Below are positions 56,161-64,000 of a stretch of DNA of 64,000 nt, piece by piece. A model generated the notes under the pieces. That model made no database searches. It was given only the letters and a program-made list of their open reading frames with translations, and was not told where the DNA came from. The DNA comes from Ancylobacter crimeensis. Lineage in GTDB: Bacteria; Pseudomonadota; Alphaproteobacteria; Rhizobiales; Xanthobacteraceae. The stretch lies in assembly GCF_023016805.1 (NCBI RefSeq), contig NZ_JALKCH010000002.1, positions 186,001 through 250,000 of the forward strand. The letters are read 5' to 3'. The stretch's first letter is position 1, and every line of letters begins with the position of its first letter. Made by a program: the position numbers and the translations under genes.

Positions 56161-57570
56161 TCAATCCACCTTGTCGATGAGGATTTCGACACGCCGGTTC
56201 TTCGCCTTGTTGGCGGGCGTCGTGTCCGGCACGAGGGGCTCGTCCTGTCCACGTCCCTCCGCGACCAGCCGTGTCGAATCCGACAGTTTCGGTGAGAGGG
56301 CGTCTACCACGGCCTTCGCCCGCGCTACTGAAAGCTCGAAATTCGACTTGAACCTTTTCGTGCGCAACGGTGTGGAATCAGTGTGGCCGATCACCTTGAT
56401 GGGACCGGCCTCGCGGTTCAGCACGCTCGCGAGCTTGCCGGTCATGGCGAGGAATTCCGACTTGACCTCTGCCTTGCCCGCGTCGAAAAGCGCTGCATTG
56501 GCCAGCCTTATCGCGATATGCGTGCCTACGGCTTCGGCACTCGCTTCGCCTGCGGCGATTTCCGACGCCAGCGTGGTGCGGATGCGCTGCAACTGCGTCG
56601 GCACCGCATCAGGCGGCAGATCGGCCGGCGGAGGCGGGGGAGGGGCCGGTACCTTGCGGTACAGGGTGAGATCAACCGGGGGATGCAGCCCGGATGCCTC
56701 GCTCGCGACTGCTTCGGCCTCTCCGGAGAGCAGCGTCCAATAGGTGAGATAAAGGCCGGAAAGAGCGGCCACCGCGACCGCCGCCACCGCCCAGAAGGGC
56801 AATCGCGCGCGGCCATGGCGGGATTTGAGATCCATGCCGACCCATCGAGGCGACAGCTCGGAAGGCGTTGGGGGCTTGACGCCCTTCAGCACTTCATAGG
56901 TGCGGCGCTGCGTGTTCTGCAGCACCGCCTGGCCGTTGGACGCCGTGCGCTGGATGCCCTGGAACCCGAGGGCGAGGCAGGCGTGAAGCAGCTCCAGAAG
57001 ATCCGCATTCGCCACCGGATCGGCGATGGCCTTGTCGAGTTCCTGAAAGAACCGCACGCCGCCGGTGCGCTCGCCGAAGAACCGGCTCAGCATGGAATAT
57101 TGCGTCCAGACGTGGCGGTCCTCGGAGGGAATGTGCTGGACGATGTCGTCCGCTGTCGCGCACAGAACATATTTGGCGGCGGTGGCCTGCGCGGCGGGAA
57201 CGCCGGCCTTGTGCACCTCGACGTCGAACGCTTTTATCGTCTCCGCCGCATGATCCATCAGTTCGGCGAACGAGGCCCGCATGAGTGCGACCCGCAGGCG
57301 CCCCAGCAACAGCAGTAGCGGTCCCGCCGCGCGCATGATCGGGTTTTTCTGGGGCAGCGTCATCAGGCTGCGTTCGAGCAGGGCGGGTCGCGGATAGGCT
57401 TGCGCCGGGGGAGGCTCGCGCTCCTGTGGAGAGCCCCAGTTGTCGCGCGCGACAGGCGCCTGCGGGGCCGCGATGTCTGGTGCAGTCGGTGCCGGGCTCG
57501 GGCGGCGCCCTCCGGGATTGGGCCGGAAGACGGTGCGGCCGTCATTGTCGTCGAATGGATCGCCGCTCAT
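56161..57570 (-). CDS. tssL: TssL (DotU) with C-terminal OmpA/peptidoglycan-binding domain
   Basis: 469 residues. A proline-rich cytoplasmic N tail (1-60), the DotU domain (about 65-270, with YVLCATADDIVQHIPSE), one helix (LPFWAVAAVAVAALSGLYLTYW) and a periplasmic OmpA-like domain (KVIGHTDSTPLRTKRFKSNFELSVARAKAV). The OmpA domain can anchor the complex to peptidoglycan. The start at 57570 overlaps the tssK stop as ATGA. TssL with TssM forms the membrane complex; the extended form fits a system with no TssJ lipoprotein visible. Confidence 0.95.
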   Translation of the reverse strand: MSGDPFDDNDGRTVFRPNPGGRRPSPAPTAPDIAAPQAPVARDNWGSPQEREPPPAQAYPRPALLERSLMTLPQKNPIMRAAGPLLLLLGRLRVALMRASFAELMDHAAETIKAFDVEVHKAGVPAAQATAAKYVLCATADDIVQHIPSEDRHVWTQYSMLSRFFGERTGGVRFFQELDKAIADPVANADLLELLHACLALGFQGIQRTASNGQAVLQNTQRRTYEVLKGVKPPTPSELSPRWVGMDLKSRHGRARLPFWAVAAVAVAALSGLYLTYWTLLSGEAEAVASEASGLHPPVDLTLYRKVPAPPPPPPADLPPDAVPTQLQRIRTTLASEIAAGEASAEAVGTHIAIRLANAALFDAGKAEVKSEFLAMTGKLASVLNREAGPIKVIGHTDSTPLRTKRFKSNFELSVARAKAVVDALSPKLSDSTRLVAEGRGQDEPLVPDTTPANKAKNRRVEILIDKVD

Positions 57571-58904
57571 CGACGGTCCTCCAGGACCGCCCACAGATCA
57601 AGCGTCAGGCCAGGCCATTCGTCGGAGAAGTGCATGCCGATCGAAGATGCCGTGCTGAATTCGGCCCAGAGCGGCGAGGTGCGGTCCAGATAGAAATAGA
57701 CATGGTTGGTGATGGTTCGGATCTGCGGCGGCGGGGTCGGGAGGTGGACCAGCGGAACGCCGGGCAAATGGGCATGCACGATCTCGTTCATCTTGGACGA
57801 GGGGCCTACCTTGAACAGCGGAGGAAACTGCAACTGGATCTCGCTCAGCGGGCGGGATGCACCGACTTCCAGAACGAAGGTGGCATTGCGAAACAGCGAG
57901 CGGTCGCGAATGACCGAAATGAACGCGTTGGGCGCGCGCTCGATGATGTCCAACCGGATGGCGCGACGGCCCAACCGGGCGCTCAGGAAGTCCTGGATGT
58001 CGCGCAGGACGGGTTCGAACACGGCTTCGAGGTCGTCATGGTTGTAGGCCGGGTAGTCGCGGGCGCGTCGTTCCGCGGAAGCAAAGGTGGCGAGTTCGCC
58101 GGCAAGCCGCAGGAACTCCTCATAGAGTCGTTCGGGATGCACATAAGTCGAGCGGCGCAGATGCCGGAACACCGGGATCGCGCGGTTGAGAAGCTGCAGC
58201 ACGAGATAATCGACGCTCTGGAGGCCACCGCCGGCGGAAGGGTCGGCGGCGTAGCGGGCGAGTTCTTCGAGCTTGGTGTCGATCCAGCCGATGACGCGGT
58301 CGATCCAGCCATCAACCACCAGACTTGCCGAGGCAATGAGGATCGGCGGGATATACTTCTCGTCGAGCAAGACGGTGCGGTCGCGGACTTCGAGAATGCG
58401 GGCGATGCCAAGATTGACGTGACCCGGCTTCGGGGTCTTCCGCAGGTCGTAGCTCAGCCGCAACTGGGCAACGTCGATCTCCTCCTCCTGCCGCAGATCG
58501 GCGGTGGAATCGATGAAGATCTCGGGTTTGGGGAAATAGCGAGCCGCACTCTCTCCGTTGCGCTGGTCGATCTCGCGGACATTGACGGAGGCACTCGGCA
58601 GCGTCAGCCAGACAATCTGCTTCGCGGCTCCTGCAGGAACCGGGATGGGCTCGGGCGGAAGACAGTTGGCCGGAACGTCGAACGGCGTTCCGTCGGGCAG
58701 GATTCCGGTGGCGCGGCGAACGCCGAAACGCCCCTGCTGGGCGAGGTCGCGGTCGATCTCAAGGTGAGAAAAGCCCCAGGGATAAGGCGTTACATGGCGC
58801 ACGCGTGCTTCGAGAAGCGCTTCGACGTAGCGGTCGCTTTGCTGGAAATGCTGGGGGCGCATGAACAGCCCCTCTGACCAGACTACCTTGCTATGCCACG
58901 ACAT
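57567..58904 (-). CDS. tssK: TssK T6SS baseplate protein
   Basis: 445 residues. SWHSKVVWSEGLFMRPQHFQQSDRYVE is the TssK N-terminal signature; VDYLVLQLLNRAIPVFRHL and VYFYLDRTSPLWAEF follow further along. It bridges the baseplate to the TssL-TssM membrane complex. The start at 58904 is placed by this motif; the frame continues upstream into tagH without similarity. 16 bp after the tagH stop. Confidence 0.95.
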   Translation of the reverse strand: MSWHSKVVWSEGLFMRPQHFQQSDRYVEALLEARVRHVTPYPWGFSHLEIDRDLAQQGRFGVRRATGILPDGTPFDVPANCLPPEPIPVPAGAAKQIVWLTLPSASVNVREIDQRNGESAARYFPKPEIFIDSTADLRQEEEIDVAQLRLSYDLRKTPKPGHVNLGIARILEVRDRTVLLDEKYIPPILIASASLVVDGWIDRVIGWIDTKLEELARYAADPSAGGGLQSVDYLVLQLLNRAIPVFRHLRRSTYVHPERLYEEFLRLAGELATFASAERRARDYPAYNHDDLEAVFEPVLRDIQDFLSARLGRRAIRLDIIERAPNAFISVIRDRSLFRNATFVLEVGASRPLSEIQLQFPPLFKVGPSSKMNEIVHAHLPGVPLVHLPTPPPQIRTITNHVYFYLDRTSPLWAEFSTASSIGMHFSDEWPGLTLDLWAVLEDRR

Positions 58905-58920
58905 GACCGGGCTCGATCCG

Positions 58921-60573
58921 TTACCGTCCGCCACCGGGAATAGTCGGCCGGCTGGACGGTTCACGGCGTCGCTCGCCCTCCGCACCGTGCTCGCGCTGCA
59001 TCGCACCAAGCCTGTCGTAGCATTCCGCAAAGTACGTCATGAACAAGCCGACCATCCCATCGTCGCTGCGTTCGGTCTTCGCCCGCCAAACAGCGGTATA
59101 TTGATCCCATAGCCGTGCCCGGCGAGAACCGCCGAGCAGCGCGCCCATCCCGCGATCGGAGGCGACGGAAACATCTATCGCCGCGGGATCGAGGTCCTCG
59201 ACCACCATCGCAAGTGCCTGTTGCATGGCGGAGAAGACCCGGAGCTGGTGGTTCGCGAGGTCCTCGAAACCTTGGGCGAACGCAGCGCTGCCGGTCAGGT
59301 AGCTGCGCGTGGGCGGGCCGAACAGCACGCGCAATGCTTCATCGGGCGTCGGCTGGAACTTCATCGGATTGTTGTCCAGCGGGCCGATCATGGTGTGTTC
59401 GGCACTGCGCATCGAGCGCTTGGCGCCCGCCCTGGCTGCGAGAAGCTGCATCATGCTCTGCACGACGACGTGCAGCGTGCGGCCGATCTCCTCCATCAAT
59501 TCCTCGCCCCCGCGCCGGGTGAAGGTATCGACAGACACGCCGGCGCCCCGCGCCAGTGCGGCAAGTGCTGCTTCCGTCGCCGAGGGGTGCGCAGTGTTGT
59601 CGTTCGGCGAGGCGGGAGGCGTGACGGGGTGGGGCGGCGCGACCGGGGAGGCAGCCGGTGTTGGCTCTGGAATCGACTCGGCGGACGCGGTTTCCTGACC
59701 AGCCGGTGGCTGGAATGTCGCCGGTGGAAGCTTCCTCGACGGAAATGCCGCATCCTGCGCCGGCTGGGGACGCAACCAGTCCGACTCCGCAAGATTCGGG
59801 GAGACCAGATCCCGCGAACCAGGATTGGATGACGCAAGATCAGACGCGATCACGTTCGACGATGCCTCGTCCGATGCAGCGGGTGCCTCGCGCGGCGGTT
59901 CGGGCAATGGGCTGGCCGGCGTGTTATCCGGCGGGTTAGGCCGCACCGGACGTGGCGTGCTCAGCGCCCATGCACCCGTCGGAGTCGAAGAGTCGACCCA
60001 GAAGGACCGTGACGGTGCCTCGGCCGGCTGGCCGGCGCCGCCCCGTGGCGCCCCGAAGCTGCTGTCGCCGGGGACAAAACCGCCGCCTGCAGGCGGAACG
60101 TCGACCGCCCAATCGAGAAAATCGGGCTCGGCCGACCGCTTCGCCACGCGCGCCGCAACCTCATCACGCTCCACCGGCGGCGCGGCTCCTTCGCCACCCC
60201 AGATGTCCTGTGACGGTGGCCGCGGCCACGCCGGCATCTGGGCCGCGGAGGCCGGGGCATCGACCGTTGCGAGAATGATGTAGTTGCCGATCAGGACGCG
60301 ATCGCCGTCCCTCAGCGTATGGGGACCCTGCATCCGCCGGTCACTGCCATTCACGAAAGTGCCGTTGGTGGAGACGTCGTAGAGAACATAGTCGCCGTTC
60401 TGGAAGCGCACTTCGCAATGTTTGCCGGAGATGTATCGGGAGGAGTCCGGCAAGGTCCAGTCGAGGTGCGGATCGCGGCCGATGTCGATTCCCCGCCGTC
60501 CGCTGACACGAATGCTGAGAGGCCCGCCATCAGGCAGGCTGGTTTCGTTGTCGATGCGCAGCGTCAGCGCCAT
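58921..60573 (-). CDS. tagH: TagH (Fha) FHA-domain T6SS protein
   Basis: 550 residues. An N-terminal FHA domain (about 1-98; IDIGRDPHLDW, YISGKHCEVRF, DVSTNGTFVNG) binds phosphothreonine. A long Pro/Ser/Ala-rich linker (about 110-350) leads to the C-terminal VI-FHA region (about 370-550; GEELMEEIGRTLHVVVQSMM, GRRARLWDQYTAVW-like ending). It relays PpkA/PppA-type or TagF control of assembly. GGAGG lies 8 nt before the ATG at 60573. No ppkA gene is visible. Confidence 0.92.
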   Translation of the reverse strand: MALTLRIDNETSLPDGGPLSIRVSGRRGIDIGRDPHLDWTLPDSSRYISGKHCEVRFQNGDYVLYDVSTNGTFVNGSDRRMQGPHTLRDGDRVLIGNYIILATVDAPASAAQMPAWPRPPSQDIWGGEGAAPPVERDEVAARVAKRSAEPDFLDWAVDVPPAGGGFVPGDSSFGAPRGGAGQPAEAPSRSFWVDSSTPTGAWALSTPRPVRPNPPDNTPASPLPEPPREAPAASDEASSNVIASDLASSNPGSRDLVSPNLAESDWLRPQPAQDAAFPSRKLPPATFQPPAGQETASAESIPEPTPAASPVAPPHPVTPPASPNDNTAHPSATEAALAALARGAGVSVDTFTRRGGEELMEEIGRTLHVVVQSMMQLLAARAGAKRSMRSAEHTMIGPLDNNPMKFQPTPDEALRVLFGPPTRSYLTGSAAFAQGFEDLANHQLRVFSAMQQALAMVVEDLDPAAIDVSVASDRGMGALLGGSRRARLWDQYTAVWRAKTERSDDGMVGLFMTYFAECYDRLGAMQREHGAEGERRREPSSRPTIPGGGR

Positions 60574-60726
60574 CCGGCACGACCTCCGGCCGACATCTTC
60601 GGCGGCATGCCGGCAAGATCGCTCATCGGCCCCGCACGCCATCCCATGTTCGATCCCCTTCGCTGCCGGATCAACACGCCGGGCACGTGCCCCTCGTGTC
60701 CTTCAAGTATTTGTTGCATGACATCT

Positions 60727-61284
60727 TCAGAAAGTCAGGGCACCTCCTGCGGCAAATCGTGCGCCGGCATCGACACAACATCGTGCCGAAGCCGCCCATT
60801 TCAATGGATCGGTCATGCCGAGGCCGACCATGAGCGCCGCGTTGATCGCTTTCGGGGTGAGGTGGGGCTGGGCCGCCATTGGACGGTCCTCGATCAGCGA
60901 AACGTTCCCGCCCGACCACCCGGCCGCCTGGGCACACCATACGCCGGGTTGTCGCTTGTCGCCTTCCACGGCAATCCGCAGTGCCGCACGCTGGCGGGCA
61001 TCGCTGGGCTCCTTCACCCAGTCTTCCGCAGCGGCAATGCGGGCCTCTTCTGCCGGCACCGGTTCGGGCAGCAGATGGCGCACGCAGCGGCACGCCCACC
61101 AGACGGCCTCGCGCCGCGGCAGCAGATAGGCGAGGAAGGCGATCGCCTGTTCCGGGTGGCCTGCGGCGAGCCGGGTGACGAAATCGAGCGGTGGAATCTC
61201 CTCCGCCGGCGCACGGATGTCCTGCTCCGCTGTATCGAAGGCAGCATAGACATCCGAAGCATGCGCGAAACGGATGCGGGACAT
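60727..61284 (-). CDS. Small T6SS-cluster protein of unknown function (DUF6931-like)
   Basis: 185 residues, no signal peptide or membrane segment. SDVYAAFDTAEQDIRAPAEEIPPLDFVTRL, HPEQAIAFLAYLLPRREAVWWACRCVR, then AAEDWVKEPSDARQRAALRIA suggest an all-helical repeat-like fold; the end SARCCVDAGARFAAGG is Cys-containing. It resembles, from memory, small T6SS-locus proteins labelled DUF6931. Position between vgrG and the FHA gene suggests a chaperone/adaptor or accessory role, not demonstrated. The start at 61284 is inferred; the open frame reaches further upstream into non-similar sequence. Confidence 0.65.
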   Translation of the reverse strand: MSRIRFAHASDVYAAFDTAEQDIRAPAEEIPPLDFVTRLAAGHPEQAIAFLAYLLPRREAVWWACRCVRHLLPEPVPAEEARIAAAEDWVKEPSDARQRAALRIAVEGDKRQPGVWCAQAAGWSGGNVSLIEDRPMAAQPHLTPKAINAALMVGLGMTDPLKWAASARCCVDAGARFAAGGALTF

Positions 61285-61364
61285 GGCGGGCGAGGCTCCA
61301 GCTCTCGATCGGGCGAGGGGCACGCCATGCGCCGCCGTGACCGGGCGGGCAGGGCCTGTGTCGT

Positions 61365-63359
61365 CTAGGTGAGTGTCACGTTCATTCCGGGATAGGGGAT
61401 CATACCCGCACCCGCACCCTGCAGAAGGATCGACGGTGCGAGCACCGTCACATTGGCCGAGCCCAGCACCTGTACCATCGGCGCGACGATCGTGAGGCCC
61501 GCGGGGCTCAGCGTCAGCGACGTCGGGCCGCAAGACAGGGTAATTGACATCGGCGCAATCACCGTGACCGACATGCCGGCTGTCAACGAATCCGACATGC
61601 CGATGCTGGTGGAGCGGTTCATCCCGACCGTCGTGGTGTCGTTGACAGAGACATTCGTCGTCCGGTTCAGCCCAATCGTCAGATTTTGTTCCTGGGCAAT
61701 GGTGATGTTCTGATCGCCGGTCGAGATGTCGAGCTGGTCGTCGCCTTTTTCGATCGTCGTCTTGCGCGACGGACTTCCCTTCGGGGTTTCGAAGGTCTCA
61801 CCGATCTTCGTCGTTTCGGCGTGGCGGATCGTGACCTCATGGTCCTTCTCCGCATGCATCCGTATTTTTTCCGAACCCTTCTTGTCGTCGAAGACGAACT
61901 CGTTGTACCCGCCGCCGCCTATGCTGGAATTCGATTTCCAGCCGGTGATCGTCTTGTTGTCGGGCAGCGCATAAGGGGGCGTATTCTCCCCGTTGTAGAC
62001 GACGCCGGTGACGAGAGGCCGGTCGGGATCGCCCTCCAGGAAGCTGACCACGACCTCCTGCCCATGGCGCGGATGGAATACGCCGCCCCATCCCTTGCTC
62101 GCCCATAGCTCCGCAACGCGGATCCAGCAGGATTGCGTGGCCTTGCGATCCCAGTGGAACTGCACCTTGATCCGACCATGCTCGTCGACGGTGATCTCCT
62201 CGCCGGAGTCGCCGACGACCTTTGCGGTCTGGATGCCGTGGACGACCGGCTTCGGCGTCACCATCGGAGCGCGATAGGGACGCGAGGCCGGCACCAGGAC
62301 GTAATTGCCCTGATACGGCGTGTCGACGCCCCGACCACCTCCAGACGAGCGATAGGACTGCTCGGCAACCACATGCGACGCGCGCACGGCGAGATACTTG
62401 ACGTTCTCCGACTCCGGCTGCAGGCCCGTCACGGAAAGCGTGCCGCCGGCATAGACGTTTGGCGCCTCTCCCGCGGTCACGCGGCGGTGGTCGAGCGCCT
62501 GCTCGGCCTCGAGGCGGAACTTGGCCAGTTGTTCGCCCCAGCTCCGGTCGATGTAGCGTCCCGGATAGTCGTAGACTTCCAGCTTTGAGCGCTCGTAGGG
62601 TTCATTACCCTCGCCTTCGGCCTCGATCTTGGCATTGGGTTTCTTGAAATCATAATCATTGACCACGAAGCGACCGGAGCGGAAACGGCGTTCGCTGTTC
62701 CATTGCTGGAGGTGCTCCTCATTCCGCGCGTAGCTGCCGCTCAGCGGAATATAGGCCAGCGTCCCCGGCGCGATCGCCTCATGTGCACTCATCGCATCGG
62801 CAAGCATCAACATGTGGGTGTCGTCGCTGTGAACGAAGTAATAATAGATGCCGTGCTCTTCCATGAGCCGTGAGACGAAGGTGAAATCGCTTTCACGGTA
62901 TTGGACGCAATACTCCAGCAAGGGGTAGGATCCGCTCAATCTCATGCGGTAGTCATCAAAGCCGGCATCGCTGAAAACCTTGCGAATGATATCCGGTGCC
63001 GTCATGTTCTGGAAAAATCGGCAGTCGCCTCGGTGCGACAGCAGCCATAGCCAGGGTCGCAGCAGAAGCCGATACGTGTAGAGGCCGGCCCGTGTGCCGG
63101 TCCAGCGCGCCTCGACCAATATGCCGTTGAAATAGCGGGTCCGACCCTCATAAGTATCAATTTCTACGGTGCAGGATCGGCCTATCGCCTCGTTGAAATC
63201 AATGTCTTCTTCTTCGCTGACGGCATCGACGGAAAACTCGAAAACCTCGCTGAGAGCTTCTTGCCCATCGAAGCGCGCGAGCGCCAGGCGGTTCTGTCCG
63301 AGCGGCGTCCTCAGTCGCGCCATGCGGGTTTTCTGATCAAGACTCACAGCGATCGCCAC
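61365..63359 (-). CDS. vgrG: VgrG (TssI) T6SS spike protein
   Basis: 664 residues. A gp27-like N half (LARFDGQEALSEVFEFSVD, YTYRLLLRPWLWLLSHRGDCRFFQN) is followed by the gp5 OB-fold (HGRIKVQFHWDRKATQSCWIRVAELWASKGWGG) and a C-terminal needle made of short repeats (about 480-640; TIEKGDDQLDISTGDQNITI, NLTIGLNRTTNVSVNDTTTV). It ends shortly after the helix with MNVTLT, so no fused effector domain is present. A trimer caps the tube. It heads the minus-strand T6SS genes, divergent from tssA. Confidence 0.96.
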   Translation of the reverse strand: MAIAVSLDQKTRMARLRTPLGQNRLALARFDGQEALSEVFEFSVDAVSEEEDIDFNEAIGRSCTVEIDTYEGRTRYFNGILVEARWTGTRAGLYTYRLLLRPWLWLLSHRGDCRFFQNMTAPDIIRKVFSDAGFDDYRMRLSGSYPLLEYCVQYRESDFTFVSRLMEEHGIYYYFVHSDDTHMLMLADAMSAHEAIAPGTLAYIPLSGSYARNEEHLQQWNSERRFRSGRFVVNDYDFKKPNAKIEAEGEGNEPYERSKLEVYDYPGRYIDRSWGEQLAKFRLEAEQALDHRRVTAGEAPNVYAGGTLSVTGLQPESENVKYLAVRASHVVAEQSYRSSGGGRGVDTPYQGNYVLVPASRPYRAPMVTPKPVVHGIQTAKVVGDSGEEITVDEHGRIKVQFHWDRKATQSCWIRVAELWASKGWGGVFHPRHGQEVVVSFLEGDPDRPLVTGVVYNGENTPPYALPDNKTITGWKSNSSIGGGGYNEFVFDDKKGSEKIRMHAEKDHEVTIRHAETTKIGETFETPKGSPSRKTTIEKGDDQLDISTGDQNITIAQEQNLTIGLNRTTNVSVNDTTTVGMNRSTSIGMSDSLTAGMSVTVIAPMSITLSCGPTSLTLSPAGLTIVAPMVQVLGSANVTVLAPSILLQGAGAGMIPYPGMNVTLT

Positions 63360-63631
63360 CCCTTAGCGGACAAGCCTTCGACAGACGCGCCTCCGACCCG
63401 GGTCGACCGTGCTCCATGCCTGGAGCCGCATGTACCTTCGAGCCCCACAATAACGGAGGAACCGGGCACAGCTGACATCGCTGCCCGCGCCGTTCATCTG
63501 CCGGCCCACCGCCCACAACTGGCACGACCAAACGTTCCGCAGCGTTCCGATCATGCTCGATTGGCAGAAGTATTGACCTCTCGAGGAGGTAGCGCAAGCC
63601 TTGTTGCCTCTCTAGGGATCGCGAGGAGCCC
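63360..63631. other. 272-bp divergent promoter region between vgrG and tssA
   Basis: No convincing sigma-54 promoter, gene or clear operator. A TTGACC hexamer at about 63573 could be a -35 element, but no paired -10 is evident. Confidence 0.3.
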
Positions 63632-64000
63632 ATGGCCAACATCGACGTCGCCTCTCTTCTGCGTCCCGTGACGGAGGCTGCTCCCTGCGGCCCGGACCTG
63701 GATCTGGACGGTGACATGGAGTTCCTCAACTTCCTGGCGCGGGCAGAGGGGGTACTTCCGACGAGCTTTCTGTCCTTCAGGCGCGAGAGCGTCGACTTCG
63801 CCGCCGAACTCGCGACCATCGGCGACTTTTCCCAACAGACGCGGGATCTCCGGCTTCTGGTCCTGCACGCCAAACTGTCGATCCTCAATCGGGATCTCGA
63901 TGGTTTCGCCAATGCGCTGGATGCCGTCGTGGCGCTGCTCGCCGAGCGCTGGGACGAGGTCCATCCTCGCGGCGAAGATGGAGATTTCGGTCTGCGCGTG
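63632..64000 (+). CDS. tssA: TssA T6SS protein, N-terminal part (3' end cut by window)
   Basis: The first 123 residues: MANIDVASLLRPVTEAAPCG and then DLDLDGDMEFLNFLARAEGVLP form the ImpA_N domain, ending near ALLAERWDEVHPRGEDGDF, with the usual W-E-HP motif. TssA seeds or caps sheath assembly at the baseplate. GAGGAG precedes the ATG at 63632. The rest of the gene, and presumably the sheath, baseplate and ClpV genes, lie past the right edge. Confidence 0.92.
   Translation, partial: MANIDVASLLRPVTEAAPCGPDLDLDGDMEFLNFLARAEGVLPTSFLSFRRESVDFAAELATIGDFSQQTRDLRLLVLHAKLSILNRDLDGFANALDAVVALLAERWDEVHPRGEDGDFGLRV

Noticed and set aside
54196-56295. Long plus-strand open frame opposite tssM and tssL
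   Set aside because: Antisense shadow of clearly assigned T6SS genes.
63555-63580. Sigma-54 promoter (TTGGCAG...TTGAC) upstream of tssA
   Set aside because: The -12 GC is missing and the -24 element is imperfect, so the match is no better than chance.

Overview
High-GC bacterial chromosome segment, most likely from an alphaproteobacterium of the Hyphomicrobiales (Rhizobiales). This is inferred from the ChvG/ChvI - short HprK - EIIA(Man) - HPr - AhcY gene order, the imuA-imuB-dnaE2 mutagenesis cassette, an ExoD protein and a type VI secretion (T6SS) locus without a visible tssJ. A Xanthobacteraceae-like host is plausible but not provable from the window. No rRNA, tRNA, insertion sequence or CRISPR array was recognised.

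Left end (1-11.4 kb): the tail of an operon for an SsuA/NMT1-type ABC importer (binding protein, permease, ATPase, second permease) ending in a fumarylacetoacetate-hydrolase-fold enzyme and a strong terminator. Then comes a complete five-step histidine utilisation locus: HutC repressor, hutU, hutG, hutH and hutI on the minus strand and hutF diverging from hutI. A HutC-type operator lies between hutI and hutF and a degenerate one lies upstream of hutC.

11.4-20.4 kb: two divergent operons share an intergenic region that carries a perfect 8+6+8 inverted repeat. The minus-strand operon encodes an ABC importer of the type found near urea/guanidine carboxylase genes, an NtaA-like flavin monooxygenase and a RutF-like flavin reductase. 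The plus-strand operon encodes a TetR regulator, two short-chain dehydrogenases, a creatininase-family hydrolase and a ureohydrolase. Together they look like an undescribed catabolic route for a cyclic or N-substituted guanidino compound. This is the best candidate for a new system in the window.

20.4-38.8 kb: mostly chromosomal housekeeping. It holds a PEP carboxykinase-like protein with altered active-site positions, a Crp/Fnr regulator, a HugZ-like flavin/heme-binding protein, the ChvI/ChvG two-component system with the HprK/EIIA/HPr phosphorelay, ahcY behind a 22-bp palindrome, a GNAT acetyltransferase, a membrane protein with a HIRAN-like region, ferredoxin-NADP reductase, an APC permease, a VOC protein, a diguanylate cyclase with two related sensor repeats, ExoD and a DUF983 protein.

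38.8-50 kb: a lipid-linked glycosylation group (YdjC deacetylase, GT2 transferase, GT-C transferase, GtrA flippase), then the SOS mutasome imuA-imuB-dnaE2 behind a LexA-like box. ImuB and DnaE2 both carry long low-complexity insertions.

50.5-64 kb: an MFS carboxylate-type transporter, then a T6SS locus: minus-strand vgrG, an unassigned small gene, tagH (FHA), tssK, tssL (DotU-OmpA), tssM and tagF, with tssA diverging and running off the right edge. Remaining core genes (sheath, baseplate, ClpV) presumably lie beyond the window.
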